In this document: piece after piece, positions 8,182-16,541 of the stretch
Position numbering within the stretch: position 1 is the stretch's first letter
How the letters are laid out: every line of letters starts with the position of its first letter
Assembly: GCA_964211495.1 (NCBI GenBank)
Contig: CAXORL010000001.1
Coordinates: 1,212,124 to 1,276,123, forward strand
DNA: 64,000 nucleotides
Direction of reading: 5' to 3'
From: Faucicola osloensis_B
Lineage (GTDB): Bacteria; Pseudomonadota; Gammaproteobacteria; Pseudomonadales; Moraxellaceae
The notes under the pieces: generated by a model
Database searches by the model: none
The model's input: the letters and a program-made list of their open reading frames with translations, nothing else
What the model was told of the DNA's origin: nothing
Translations under genes and position numbers: made by a program

Positions 8182-11100
8182 TTACCTCGGTTGTCGTTTT
8201 GAGTCACTTTGTAATCTATTTACAAAATCCATGAATAACGCCTCTTTGTCCGCGTCAATCGTCATTGGTAGGCTTTGCCCGTCAAAGTTAAGATTGACGT
8301 TAACCGTCCTGTTTGCGCTTGCTTGTTTGTTTTGCTCAACAATCGCGGTTTGTCTATCGAGTGCAGCTTGGTTGTAGCGGATTTTCTCCGCGATATCTAG
8401 CAGATACGCGGTTGGGTCTTTGAAATTCGCCATCTGCTGTGTGGTGAGTGCTGCGCCTTCGGTAAGCCCATTCGCTGCCGTCCAATTCATGCGCCCATTT
8501 TTACCGTATCGGTTCATGAGCGATTGCGCTTGATCCATCGCTTGCTTATCGCTCAACCCTGCCGATTTCAAGAAGTTTTCCATCGCGGTCAGCGTGCTGT
8601 AATTAGCCACACTCTGCATAGATTTAGCAGTTGTCGCTCGGTTGCCCTCATCACGCGCTGCGCTATCTTTTGCCCATTGCGCTTGTAGTTCTTTGTTTTT
8701 AGCAGCAATACTATCAAGCCGTGAGTCAAGTGAATTTAGCGCATTGCCGCCAACAGTAGCCGCGTTTTGATAAGCCCCACCGATGGCAGACGCTGATGAT
8801 GCTACTTTGTTTGATGATGCCGCTACACGCTCGTTAGCTGCTTCAATTTCTGCGGCTGTCTTGACAGAGACGCGCCCTGTTTTATCCACTTCAACAACCA
8901 AGCCTTGTGCAGCCGCTTGTGCTTGCACCCAGCTAGGGATTGTATCGTTATTAGCCGCTACTGCCGCTTTTGCTGTTTTCTCAAATGCAGTTTGTAGTTG
9001 ACTGGCTGACGCATTACCGTCTTTGACAATCATGTCGTAGCTAGTCTTAAAATCAGTCGCCTGTTCTGCTAATTGCTTTTTGGTTTGCAGCCCCATTAAA
9101 CGATAGGCTTCGTTGACTGAGTTAATGCCAGGTGTTAACTCGTCAAGCTTGCGCCTAGCTAAGTCTAAGCCGTCCCCTAAGTCCTGCCCTGTTACCTTGC
9201 CTTGCTTGCCCAACTCGTTCCACATCGCGATGGCTTGATTAATTTCTGCCGTGTTGTCTGACTTTTTAGTCATCTCAAGCATAGCATTGCCAATCATGCC
9301 AGCCGCGTTGTAGCCTGCATCACTCAAATCTTTAAAACGACCTGACGCTTTTGTAATATCATCAGCCATTTTGCCGATGTTTTTATCGACACCTGCGCCC
9401 AATGCGTCAACGGATTCAGTAACATCTTTTTGTTTTTGCTTGAGTTCATCGTTTGCGTCAATCGCTTTTTGAGCCGCCTCAACACTAACATCACCTGTCT
9501 TGCTAATAGCGATTTGTAGCCCTGCTTCAGCGGCTTGCTGTTTTAATCGCTCAGAGATAACGCCATCATTTACTTTGACAGCGTCTTTTGCGTATTGGGC
9601 AAACGCCTCTTGTTGTTGCGCGGCTGACGCCTTACCATCAGCTGCCATTTTAAGGTAGGCTTGCTCACTTGCTTGGGCAGTCTCTGCTAATCGCTGCTGT
9701 TGTGTTTTAGCAGCTTCATCAAATGCCGTAACCGCTGATGATTTAAAGTTAGCCGTATCATCTTGGAATTTCTTTAAAAACTCGTCAGATTTGGCTTTCA
9801 TTTGGTCACTGGCTTCAGCAAATCGCTTTGATACATCGCCAAACGTGACCATTGACCAAGCTTTTGACAATGCCGAGCCTAAGTCATACGCTGCGCCAAC
9901 AACCGCGTCAAAGATAATCTTAACGCCCTTAATGCCATCAGCAATCACGCCCATGACGATAGAGACGCCTTGCAGTGAGCGGGTTAAAAATCCGACTTGC
10001 TCGCTAGTCTGGTCAATACCACCTGCGATATTTAATACATCGCTAAAGGTGTTATAAATTTCAAGCAAAGTAGTGCCGACTGTTTTAGCAACTTCCCACA
10101 GCGAACTCATGCCCTGCTCAAGTGCAGAGATTATCGCGGGGTCAATATTTTCAAGATTGTCCGCAATATCCATGATGCCTTGTGACAATCCGCTTGATGA
10201 CTGCAGGGTTTTATCCATATCGCCCACAAGTAGCATAAAATTGTTTTTTAGCACTTGCACAGCATTGGCAAATGTAGTTGGTAGCGTTTCAAATTCTGCA
10301 TTAATTACAGCAGATTGCTCTTGGATTGCTTTAAGCACAACATCGCTTGTAAGCTTTCCTTCACCTGCTAATTTTCTTAACTCGCCTGTTGTAACGCCAA
10401 GCCCATCAGCCAACGCTCTTGCTAATCGGGGTGATTGCTCCATAATTGAGTTAAATTCTTCGCCGCGCAACACGCCGCTTTGTAAACCTTGCACAAGCTG
10501 TACGATGGCAGCACTAGCAGACGCTGCACTACCACCAGACAATTTGATAGACTGGTTAATGGTTTCAGTAACTTGCAAAATGTCTTTTTGAGCCATTTTT
10601 AGCTCATTACCTGCGCGTGATATGCTAGCAAATAACAAGGCTGTATTTTCGATGCTTGTAAAAGTCTCATTGGCAATCTGCTTAACACCATCAAAGCCAT
10701 TTACAAATTCCACCCCTGCACCTGTCGCAAGGCGTACACGGCTTTCAAGGTTTTTAAAGTCATCGGCTATTTGGATAATTTCCATCGCGCCAAACGACAC
10801 ACCCACCGCAGCCAATAAGCCCTGTAAGCTACCAAACGCATTAGCTACACCGCCTAGATTGCCGCGTAAATCGCTTTGTGCATTGTTGTGCTGTGCTACC
10901 GCGTTTGTCGTACCTGCCAACTCATTACGCAAAGATTGCAGACGCGCCTCGCCCGCTTCGGTCATGCGGTTAAATTCTTGCTGACTAATGCGCCCTTGCT
11001 CAAACTCGGTTTGTAAGTGGTTTAACGCTTGGCTAATGGCATTAATATCGCTTGTGATAGCATTATTACTACGCACACCTAGCAAGCGGTCAATACTCGC

Positions 11101-11616
11101 CTCTGTCTGCTGCGCTGTTTGACTGGCGCGGTTTAACGCGCTAGACATGGCATTACCCAAATCGGTACTTGCTGTTTGCGCTTGTCCTAATCGCTGCTCT
11201 AACTGTGCAATCTCGGTTTGTGCTTGCTGTATCGATGTAAGGCTTGCCCCTGCCAACGTCATATTTTGCAAGCGAGCGCGGGCAGCGTCCAAATCATTGC
11301 TAAGGTTTTGCACATGGTTGGCAGCCGTCAAAAATGCCCGTTGTAGCTGTTCTTCGCTGATATTTGCGCCACGTACCAGCCCGTTTAATTGAGCAGTAGT
11401 GTTTTGTATGGTAGCGGTCAAATCATTGCTAGGCGCATTAAATAGCGTGGTTAATGCTTGCTCTGCGCGGGTGCTATTCGTGCGTAAATCGTTGGTGTTG
11501 CCAATGATTGATTGTGTCGCGGCTTCAAATGCACTACGTGACTCGCGTAAGCCTTGATTAAATTGGTCAGTTAGCATTTGCAATCTGACGCTAAAATTTA
11601 ATTCGCTGTTTGCCAT
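8182..11616 (-). CDS. Tail tape measure protein
   Basis: This protein has 1144 residues. The N-terminal part is long coiled coil (about 1-240), rich in Ala, Gln and Asn. Around 270-450 is the classic tape-measure N-terminal domain: GVSFGAMEIIQIADDFKNLE, FNSIMEQSPRLARALADGLG, GELRKLAGEGKLTSDVV. Hydrophobic stretches follow near 530-600, then more coiled coil. It sets tail length, and its length predicts a tail of roughly 170 nm using the usual 1.5 angstrom-per-residue rule. It is separated from the tail chaperone genes by a rha gene and a membrane-protein gene. Confidence 0.92.
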   Translation of the reverse strand: MANSELNFSVRLQMLTDQFNQGLRESRSAFEAATQSIIGNTNDLRTNSTRAEQALTTLFNAPSNDLTATIQNTTAQLNGLVRGANISEEQLQRAFLTAANHVQNLSNDLDAARARLQNMTLAGASLTSIQQAQTEIAQLEQRLGQAQTASTDLGNAMSSALNRASQTAQQTEASIDRLLGVRSNNAITSDINAISQALNHLQTEFEQGRISQQEFNRMTEAGEARLQSLRNELAGTTNAVAQHNNAQSDLRGNLGGVANAFGSLQGLLAAVGVSFGAMEIIQIADDFKNLESRVRLATGAGVEFVNGFDGVKQIANETFTSIENTALLFASISRAGNELKMAQKDILQVTETINQSIKLSGGSAASASAAIVQLVQGLQSGVLRGEEFNSIMEQSPRLARALADGLGVTTGELRKLAGEGKLTSDVVLKAIQEQSAVINAEFETLPTTFANAVQVLKNNFMLLVGDMDKTLQSSSGLSQGIMDIADNLENIDPAIISALEQGMSSLWEVAKTVGTTLLEIYNTFSDVLNIAGGIDQTSEQVGFLTRSLQGVSIVMGVIADGIKGVKIIFDAVVGAAYDLGSALSKAWSMVTFGDVSKRFAEASDQMKAKSDEFLKKFQDDTANFKSSAVTAFDEAAKTQQQRLAETAQASEQAYLKMAADGKASAAQQQEAFAQYAKDAVKVNDGVISERLKQQAAEAGLQIAISKTGDVSVEAAQKAIDANDELKQKQKDVTESVDALGAGVDKNIGKMADDITKASGRFKDLSDAGYNAAGMIGNAMLEMTKKSDNTAEINQAIAMWNELGKQGKVTGQDLGDGLDLARRKLDELTPGINSVNEAYRLMGLQTKKQLAEQATDFKTSYDMIVKDGNASASQLQTAFEKTAKAAVAANNDTIPSWVQAQAAAQGLVVEVDKTGRVSVKTAAEIEAANERVAASSNKVASSASAIGGAYQNAATVGGNALNSLDSRLDSIAAKNKELQAQWAKDSAARDEGNRATTAKSMQSVANYSTLTAMENFLKSAGLSDKQAMDQAQSLMNRYGKNGRMNWTAANGLTEGAALTTQQMANFKDPTAYLLDIAEKIRYNQAALDRQTAIVEQNKQASANRTVNVNLNFDGQSLPMTIDADKEALFMDFVNRLQSDSKRQPR

Positions 11617-11633
11617 GATTTTTCCTTGGGCAA

Positions 11634-11662
11634 TAAAAAAGCCTTAGTGGTTAGCTAAGGCT
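11634..11662 (-). terminator. Intrinsic terminator after the rha-like gene
   Basis: AAGCCTTAGC / ACTAAGGCTT stem followed by TTTTTATT on the minus strand. It overlaps the last codons of the rha-like gene and lies before the tape measure start. Confidence 0.75.
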
Positions 11663-12159
11663 TTATCAAAATGGGTTAATTGGGGTTGTAATTGATGTTC
11701 AACTTGTTGAATAGCCAAGTCTAAGGCATCGCGTTTCTTTTTCCAGTCCGCCAACCCCTTACCATGCATACTGGCATTGGCTTTTTCTTGTTCTTTGGTA
11801 GCATATAAAATCGCCTGAGCCTGTAGTAACCCCATTTGACCAGTCATTAATAGGCTTTTAGCTTTAACGAAAGCATCAATCAATGCTTCTTTAAAATCTA
11901 AAACCCGCTCAGTATTACGTAGCATAGTCATCAATAAGTATGCTTGACGCTCATCAAGTAAAGCAATTTGCATGATTTGCTGCCCACCATTAGTGGCAAA
12001 GGGTCGGATTTGAAATCCTACCCTATTATATTTATTAAAACGTCTTTCATGCTTTCTTAACAGTTTCAATACTGCTTGGTGCGTGTTGCCTGTGCCATCA
12101 GCAATCGCAAGGCTTGTTGTGAAAGGTTGATTTTGTTCAATCGTTACTAAATTTTCCAT
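11644..12159 (-). CDS. Rha-family phage regulatory protein
   Basis: The product has 171 residues. The N-terminal half has the Rha pattern: a short start (TIEQNQPFTTSLAIADGTG), NTHQAVLKLLRKH, FQIRPFATNGGQQ, then LDERQAYLLMTMLRNTERVLDFKEALIDAF. Rha proteins are DNA-binding phage regulators whose expression can interfere with phage growth in some hosts. The C-terminal 70 residues are a charged helix. It lies inside the tail operon between two terminators, together with a membrane protein gene, so it is probably expressed apart from the late transcript. Repeated TCTCACCTA sites lie just upstream. Confidence 0.8.
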   Translation of the reverse strand: MENLVTIEQNQPFTTSLAIADGTGNTHQAVLKLLRKHERRFNKYNRVGFQIRPFATNGGQQIMQIALLDERQAYLLMTMLRNTERVLDFKEALIDAFVKAKSLLMTGQMGLLQAQAILYATKEQEKANASMHGKGLADWKKKRDALDLAIQQVEHQLQPQLTHFDKALANH

Positions 12160-12161
12160 AG

Positions 12162-12217
12162 TCTCACCTATAGTTAGTTATCTCACCTAAAAAGAAACCC
12201 CGATAGACTAGGTGAGA
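12162..12217. repeat. Repeated TCTCACCTA sites upstream of the rha-like gene
   Basis: The 9-mer TCTCACCTA occurs at 12162-12170 and 12181-12189. Its exact inverted copy, TAGGTGAGA, lies at 12209-12217 inside the loop of the terminator hairpin. A degenerate fourth copy (GCTCACCTTA) is at about 12259. The spacing and position just before the rha-like start suggest a regulator-binding region; this is inference. Confidence 0.45.
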
Positions 12218-12232
12218 GAATCTATCGGGGTT
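12191..12232 (-). terminator. Strong intrinsic terminator upstream of the rha-like gene
   Basis: A 12-bp stem (AACCCCGATAGA / TCTATCGGGGTT) is followed by TCTTTTTA on the minus strand. The loop carries a copy of the repeated TAGGTGAGA motif. Confidence 0.8.
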
Positions 12233-12280
12233 AAGCGTAAATCTTTAATCTAAAAATTGCTCACCTTACAGGTTGGCAAT

Positions 12281-12310
12281 AAAAAACCCCAATCTTTCGA
12301 CTGGGGTTTT
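12281..12310 (-). terminator. Intrinsic terminator downstream of the membrane coiled-coil gene
   Basis: AAAACCCCAGTC / GATTGGGGTTTTTT hairpin with a U tract on the minus strand. Together with the next one it gives two terminators in about 120 bases. Confidence 0.8.
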
Positions 12311-12406
12311 ATAAGTTAAAAGTTAATATTAAGCGAGCACTGCAATCGACCAACTAGCACCTTCCCATGCGTTTAACCTCGCCTAGTGGGTTTTATAAAC
12401 AACATG

Positions 12407-13021
12407 TTACTGACAGCGGCTAATTTTACTATTGAACTTCCCTAAGTCATTAGTACCTTGCTTTAAATATTCATTAGAGCCAACTTCATTTTTACTCATA
12501 AATTCTAAGTATGCGTTAACTTGTGCATCCATGGCTGAATAAAGATGCGCTTGAGCCAAGGTAAGACATGGTGTTAAATTCATATCTTCAAGCTCTCTTT
12601 TTTCATCTTGCAGGCTTTTAACAACATTTGGTAGAGCTATTCTAGCTGTCCTGCTTGCTAATTCAGTGCTATCTACCCACCTTCTCATTAATTCTTTTAA
12701 TTTATTCCTGCCTTGTTCTTCGTCAATAGAGTTTTTTGGGCTGAAATCCTGTTTATCTGCATCGGGTATCTTTTGAAGCAAAAGGGACTTGCCAATAGGT
12801 GAAAGCATGTTAATTTCTTCGCTCGCAGTTTTCACAATTTCTTTTTGATGAGCAATTTCTTCTTGATCAGCCTCCAACCTAGCCGTTTCAGCCTGCACTT
12901 TAGCAGACTCAGCTTGCATAATCGCTAACCGCTCTTCATGCTTTTTACTCGAATAGTAAGAATAACCGAAAACACCAATGGCGATGAGTATGACAAAAGC
13001 GATAAGTGATTTAATATTCAT
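12407..13021 (-). CDS. Membrane-anchored coiled-coil protein, possible moron
   Basis: The 204-residue protein starts with one membrane helix (about 5-21), then a strongly charged coiled coil (about 26-70, QAESAKVQAETARLEADQEE). A cysteine-poor helical domain ends with a Cys near the C-terminus. It should be anchored in the inner membrane. Its codon and AT content look different from the tail genes on either side, and it is followed by two strong terminators. These are the marks of an independently expressed moron (lysogenic conversion or superinfection exclusion). No family is recognised. Confidence 0.6.
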   Translation of the reverse strand: MNIKSLIAFVILIAIGVFGYSYYSSKKHEERLAIMQAESAKVQAETARLEADQEEIAHQKEIVKTASEEINMLSPIGKSLLLQKIPDADKQDFSPKNSIDEEQGRNKLKELMRRWVDSTELASRTARIALPNVVKSLQDEKRELEDMNLTPCLTLAQAHLYSAMDAQVNAYLEFMSKNEVGSNEYLKQGTNDLGKFNSKISRCQ

Positions 13022-13082
13022 AATTCTTTCTCTAATGTTTCAGACACTCAAATCATAAACAAGCGTCTAGCAAAACACAATA

Positions 13083-13490
13083 TCAAACCGTCTTAAACTT
13101 TAGCGTCACTGCGAAATAATCGTCTAAGTTTGGGCTGTTAAAGCCTTTAAATGGTGTCGCTTCAATTGGACTTGCTTCATGGTCAAACATCACATTGACA
13201 ATTTTTGTCACCCCATCTGCTACGTACTCGAGTGTAAATGTCGCTTCGGGTATCGCCGCTTGTTCGTGCAGTTTATTGACTGTATCACGAGTGATTAAGC
13301 CTAGCCCATCATCAGATTGCAGCGTCATAGGTTTGCCAGCCAGTTTTACCGCTTGCTGTACGTCATACGCACCGCTTAGTGTATAAACGCCTGTGGCTGC
13401 AACTGGCGACCAATTAAGGTCATCGGTTGGGTATAAATCGTATGGCAGCTCAATGACCGTGTTTGTCTTAAGGTTGGTTAGTTTAGCCAT
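13083..13490 (-). CDS. Phage tail protein, unknown role
   Basis: The product has 135 residues and is beta-rich, without a recognised domain. It begins MAKLTNLKTNTVIELPYDLY and ends FAVTLKFKTV. Its start overlaps the end of the frameshifted tail chaperone frame by 13 bases, so it belongs to the tail transcription unit. Position between chaperone and tape measure suggests a minor tail protein, but in most siphophages nothing lies between these two. Confidence 0.5.
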   Translation of the reverse strand: MAKLTNLKTNTVIELPYDLYPTDDLNWSPVAATGVYTLSGAYDVQQAVKLAGKPMTLQSDDGLGLITRDTVNKLHEQAAIPEATFTLEYVADGVTKIVNVMFDHEASPIEATPFKGFNSPNLDDYFAVTLKFKTV

Positions 13491-13783
13491 TCGTCAATCT
13501 CTGCTAGGTATTTGGTTAAATCTTTGCTGTCTGCTTGCGCGATACGCATCGCATTAATTAGCATTTTATGCGATTGTATCTTTTGCGCTTTGGCGGCATA
13601 GAGATAGCCCATAAACTGTTTGTAAGGCATCATCATAATGTCGGTGCGTTGATGCCCGGCTGCGATAAGCTGTCCGATAAGACACTCAAAATAGTAGTAA
13701 CATTCTGCGATGCTTGGCTGACGATTCGACTTGTTAGGGCGTTTTGTATCTCTACTAGACTGTCTAACGATGTCAAAAAAAAA
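13478..13783 (-). CDS. Frameshift extension of the tail assembly chaperone (GT-like)
   Basis: From the slippery run at 13774-13783 the -1 frame is open without a stop to the TAA at 13478-13480. It adds about 100 residues, including AECYYYFECLIGQLIAAGHQ, and a helical end KDLTKYLAEIDEWLN. The fused product would be about 199 residues. This is the G/GT design of lambda-like phages, where the extended form binds the tape measure during tail assembly. The segment also contains an in-frame ATG (13637), but a separate gene is less likely because the open frame continues upstream to the slip site. Confidence 0.8.
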   Translation of the reverse strand, partial: FFFDIVRQSSRDTKRPNKSNRQPSIAECYYYFECLIGQLIAAGHQRTDIMMMPYKQFMGYLYAAKAQKIQSHKMLINAMRIAQADSKDLTKYLAEIDEWLN

Positions 13784-14076
13784 TCCTTATGCTCATTTAC
13801 AATCGTTTTGCACAGTGCTAGATAATCTTGATAAGGCAATGCTTTAATCTCGTTAAACTCTAACCCCGTGGCATTGGCAGCATAGACAATAAATTGCTCG
13901 TTATGCTTACCGACCAATCTAAACAACTCTTTAGCGGACAACTGACCGTTTGACTTTGCTAATACTGCATCTAACTCGTCTAAAAATGGGTACATACCCA
14001 AGCCATAATTGCCGTAATCTTGCGCAGTCATGGGTTTTACGGTGATTGCTTTACCGTTGATTATTAACTGATCCAT
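13633..14076 (-). CDS. Tail assembly chaperone, zero frame (G-like)
   Basis: The product has 147 residues. It begins MDQLIINGKAITVKPMTAQDYG, a beta-hairpin start typical of tail chaperones, then is helical. It lies directly downstream of the tail tube gene and upstream of the tape measure region, the expected place. About residue 100 the gene contains GAT TTT TTT TTG, a canonical slippery site. The short form is probably the majority product and keeps the tape measure soluble with the extended form. Confidence 0.8.
   Translation of the reverse strand: MDQLIINGKAITVKPMTAQDYGNYGLGMYPFLDELDAVLAKSNGQLSAKELFRLVGKHNEQFIVYAANATGLEFNEIKALPYQDYLALCKTIVNEHKDFFLTSLDSLVEIQNALTSRIVSQASQNVTTILSVLSDSLSQPGINAPTL
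13774..13783 (-). promoter_or_regulatory. Programmed -1 ribosomal frameshift site
   Basis: On the minus strand a run of nine T followed by G contains T_TTT_TTG in the zero frame of the tail chaperone. The -1 frame is open from here to 13478. The mechanism is established for lambda G/GT and related phages; its use here is inferred from the sequence. Confidence 0.75.
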
Positions 14077-14124
14077 AATTTATCCCAGTGATTAAAAATC
14101 TTAAAAAATCCTTAATGACTAAAA

Positions 14125-14153
14125 TAAAAAAAGACACTCCGAAAAGTGCCTTT
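14125..14153 (-). terminator. Intrinsic terminator after the tail tube gene
   Basis: AAAGGCACT / AGTGTCTTTTTTT on the minus strand, between tail tube and tail chaperone genes. It would reduce chaperone expression relative to the tube protein. Confidence 0.75.
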
Positions 14154-14171
14154 ATATCGTAAACCGTGCGC

Positions 14172-14888
14172 TTACAACAATTCGATGTTTGCCATCTTGC
14201 CGTCAGTCATCAATACTTGACCTGTGAATTGCAGCTCACCGTATTCATCGTTAATCACATCAAACGAGCCATCAAGATTGATTTTAGCTTTATAGATTTC
14301 AATCTTAACAGGCGCATTGCTCTCGGCTGTGTTTAAACCATCAAATACAAGGTAATACTCGCCTTGTGGCTGGCTTAAAAACTCGATGCGCGTTTTATCG
14401 CCAAACTTGTAGCTTGCTTTAAGCGGTTGGGTCAAACTTGAACTGGTTGAGATATAAGTGACCCGACCAAAGTTAGCGTCAAGCAAATAATCTGTACCTG
14501 CAACCAATGGTTGACTTGCGTTATCAGTGATAACTAAATCAGTGATTTTACCGCCTTGTAGCTGCCACGTATCGCCTTTAGCCAGTGTTTTGGTCTCACC
14601 CGTTACGGTAGCACCCTTGACAGTTTGCACAGCACCCTTAAACGCCAATGCTAAGTTATCAGCGTTTAGATTGTCCGTGGTAAAACCGATTGTCATAGTC
14701 TGCCCTGTGACTAGCACATGGTCAACTGCACGAAAACCCGACTCGGATTCTTTGTGCTCAACTTCATCAACCGATGTTTCAAGTGATAACGCGGATACGT
14801 TGCCAACTTCGCGCAATGCACCTATCACACCTGCTGTAATTGTGGCAATGCGTAGTTTGCCTTGTCCACTAAAATAACGATTTGCCAT
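14172..14888 (-). CDS. Major tail tube protein
   Basis: The product has 238 residues. It begins MANRYFSGQGKLRIATITAG and has an alternating beta pattern throughout, with one longer domain about residues 90-165 (KGDTWQLQGGKITDLVI; YLLDANFGRVTYI) typical of tube proteins with an added surface domain. It is followed by a terminator and the chaperone pair. It lies after the tail terminator-like gene. Position and composition fit the polymer that forms the tail tube. Confidence 0.85.
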   Translation of the reverse strand: MANRYFSGQGKLRIATITAGVIGALREVGNVSALSLETSVDEVEHKESESGFRAVDHVLVTGQTMTIGFTTDNLNADNLALAFKGAVQTVKGATVTGETKTLAKGDTWQLQGGKITDLVITDNASQPLVAGTDYLLDANFGRVTYISTSSSLTQPLKASYKFGDKTRIEFLSQPQGEYYLVFDGLNTAESNAPVKIEIYKAKINLDGSFDVINDEYGELQFTGQVLMTDGKMANIELL

Positions 14889-14896
14889 AATGACTC

Positions 14897-15316
14897 CTAT
14901 AGCGTAAAGATTGTTTTGAAAGTAAAAGGAATATAAGAGAATGAATTGTCAAAACCTGCGATATCGTTACCCGTGGGTACAAATGCCGCCTTGTTGTTTG
15001 GTGTAAAGCCTAAAATCGCTTGTAATGCCTTGATGATAAAATCCCCCGCGTCATCAATCAGATTGTCGGCTGTGTTTTGAGACTGAGCATTAGCAATGGT
15101 AAAAACAACCGTGTAGTTTTGGGTGTATTTCACGCGGCTACCCTGTCCTGCGGTATCTAGCACGCTATGGCCACGATAGACGATGTAAGCGGCTGGGGTG
15201 ATTTGCTTTTGTACTGATACATCATTGAGTGACTGCAATATCGCCACACGTTTAAACAATCCAGTGCCCTGAAGCAAAGTTTTTAACTCATTTGACGCGC
15301 TAAAAAAGTTAATCAT
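14897..15316 (-). CDS. Tail terminator/completion-like protein (Mu gp37-like)
   Basis: This protein has 139 residues and is an alpha/beta protein (ELKTLLQGTGLFKRVAILQS; PAAYIVYRGHSV; IDDAGDFIIKALQAILGF). The layout fits the Gp37/DUF1834-type tail terminators that cap the tail tube. It overlaps the upstream gene by eight bases and precedes the tail tube gene. Family is judged from pattern and position. Confidence 0.65.
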   Translation of the reverse strand: MINFFSASNELKTLLQGTGLFKRVAILQSLNDVSVQKQITPAAYIVYRGHSVLDTAGQGSRVKYTQNYTVVFTIANAQSQNTADNLIDDAGDFIIKALQAILGFTPNNKAAFVPTGNDIAGFDNSFSYIPFTFKTIFTL

Positions 15317-15788
15317 TGCTTAAAATCCTGTTTAGTGTGTTGATAACATATTGCTGATTAGCTTGTGTAAAGCCCATAAACGGACGCGCTACCACAAACA
15401 CCTCTTTTTTACTCACCCAGCCGTAAGCGGTTTTAAATCGCAAAAACTCAGCATTTTTAGCCTTGATATGCGCCCCATAGTGCAGGTAAGGCGCATATAC
15501 CACGTTTGTGCCCCACTCGACACCATCGGGCATCGGGTTAAAAGTGATTGAATTTAATAGCCTACCTGTATCGCGTAGCGTCTCACCACTTTGCACAATA
15601 GCGCGTAGTGATTTTTGCCACGGCACGCCATCGGGTGATGATTGATTCTCAAAGTTTTGCTGCGTCTGATAAACCATCTCGCTACCGACATCGTTTGCAA
15701 ACTCGTTAAACTTTGGCGCGTCAAACAACAAGCCCGATAGCGCATTAATCACGCTTTGGTTGCCATCAAAATCAATCTCGATACGCAT
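15309..15788 (-). CDS. Virion morphogenesis protein, Mu gpG-like
   Basis: The product has 159 residues. Features of the phage virion morphogenesis (gpG/HK97 gp10-like) family are visible: DGVPWQKSL, LRDTGRLLNSITF, VVYAPYLHYG, ARPFMGFTQ. These proteins join head and tail assembly. The gene is coupled at both ends: its start overlaps the previous stop by one base and its end overlaps the terminator-like gene. Confidence 0.8.
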   Translation of the reverse strand: MRIEIDFDGNQSVINALSGLLFDAPKFNEFANDVGSEMVYQTQQNFENQSSPDGVPWQKSLRAIVQSGETLRDTGRLLNSITFNPMPDGVEWGTNVVYAPYLHYGAHIKAKNAEFLRFKTAYGWVSKKEVFVVARPFMGFTQANQQYVINTLNRILSND

Positions 15789-16234
15789 TAAAAACCGCCT
15801 TTTATCGTGGGCATGGTGGCAAACACATCATCACCAAAGTATTGCCCTGGGTAACTACCACCAATCGGCGTTACTGCTTTGATGTAGGTTTTGCTTTGCT
15901 CATCAGCTGTTAACGGCTCAGCAAAAGTGATATTTGCCTTTTTAGCCGCCACATCTTTGAGCCATGCCACCGCTTCATCGTAACGAGCCTTCACCTCGTC
16001 TGTGGCTTCGACCATATACAAGCGATACCTTGCGATATTGCAAGCAATCACGGTTAAATACTCGGTTTTATTGACTGGTGTTGAGTAGCGCACTGACAGA
16101 TAGCTATTGATTTGCTCTGTAGCGTCTTTTAGTGCTTTATCCGTTGCATCTAGCCCGTCATTGTGCATATTTTCAAGCTGTACGATTTCATGCTCACCAA
16201 ATCGTACTAGCATATCGTCACGGGTTGCATACAT
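15788..16234 (-). CDS. Head-tail connector, DUF1320/Mu gp36-like
   Basis: The protein has 148 residues. It begins YATRDDMLVRFGEHEIVQLE and contains INSYLSVRYSTPV and YDEAVAWLKDVAAKKA, the hallmark arrangement of DUF1320, which sits at the head-completion position in Mu-like phages. The final residues are SYPGQYFGDDVFATMPTIKG. It lies between the capsid block and gpG-like gene as expected. Confidence 0.85.
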   Translation of the reverse strand: MYATRDDMLVRFGEHEIVQLENMHNDGLDATDKALKDATEQINSYLSVRYSTPVNKTEYLTVIACNIARYRLYMVEATDEVKARYDEAVAWLKDVAAKKANITFAEPLTADEQSKTYIKAVTPIGGSYPGQYFGDDVFATMPTIKGGF

Positions 16235-16239
16235 GGCAA

Positions 16240-16476
16240 TTACTCTTTAGCCGCTTGCGTGTTCGTAGCAGGTTTTGCGGCAGGTTTAGGTTTTGCAGCT
16301 TCAGCCACTTCTTCAACCGCGCCCAGTTTTAGCAATTCATCAGCGCGGCTTTGTGACAAACCATCAATCGCTTTACCTGCTTTGACTAGCTTTTCGACTT
16401 CTGCGTCATCGAGTACGTTGACAGTAACGCCAGTTTTATACTGACCGATGCCCTGTAGTGTTTTTACTTGCTTCAT
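16240..16476 (-). CDS. Small phage protein, Ala/Pro/Lys-rich tail
   Basis: The 78-residue product starts MKQVKTLQGIGQYKTGVTVN, followed by a helix-hairpin-like stretch (LSQSRADELLKLGAVEEV) and a low-complexity Ala/Pro/Lys end. Small proteins of this kind are found between capsid and gp36 genes in Mu-like phages (a FluMu N-terminal-domain-like role is possible). The function is unknown. Confidence 0.55.
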   Translation of the reverse strand: MKQVKTLQGIGQYKTGVTVNVLDDAEVEKLVKAGKAIDGLSQSRADELLKLGAVEEVAEAAKPKPAAKPATNTQAAKE

Positions 16477-16502
16477 GGTTTTGCTCCATTTTATTTAGAC
16501 GT

Positions 16503-16526
16503 AAAAAAGCCCCATTATCGGGGCTT
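16503..16526 (-). terminator. Intrinsic terminator after the capsid gene
   Basis: AAGCCCCGAT / ATGGGGCTTTTTT hairpin with U tract on the minus strand, just after the major capsid stop. Confidence 0.8.
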
Positions 16527-16541
16527 AGTTAGGTTGTTTGA

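Noticed and set aside
13478..13637. Independent 52-residue gene starting at ATG 13637
   Set aside because: The frame is open upstream to the slippery site and carries conserved tail-chaperone sequence before this ATG, so it is better explained as a frameshift extension.
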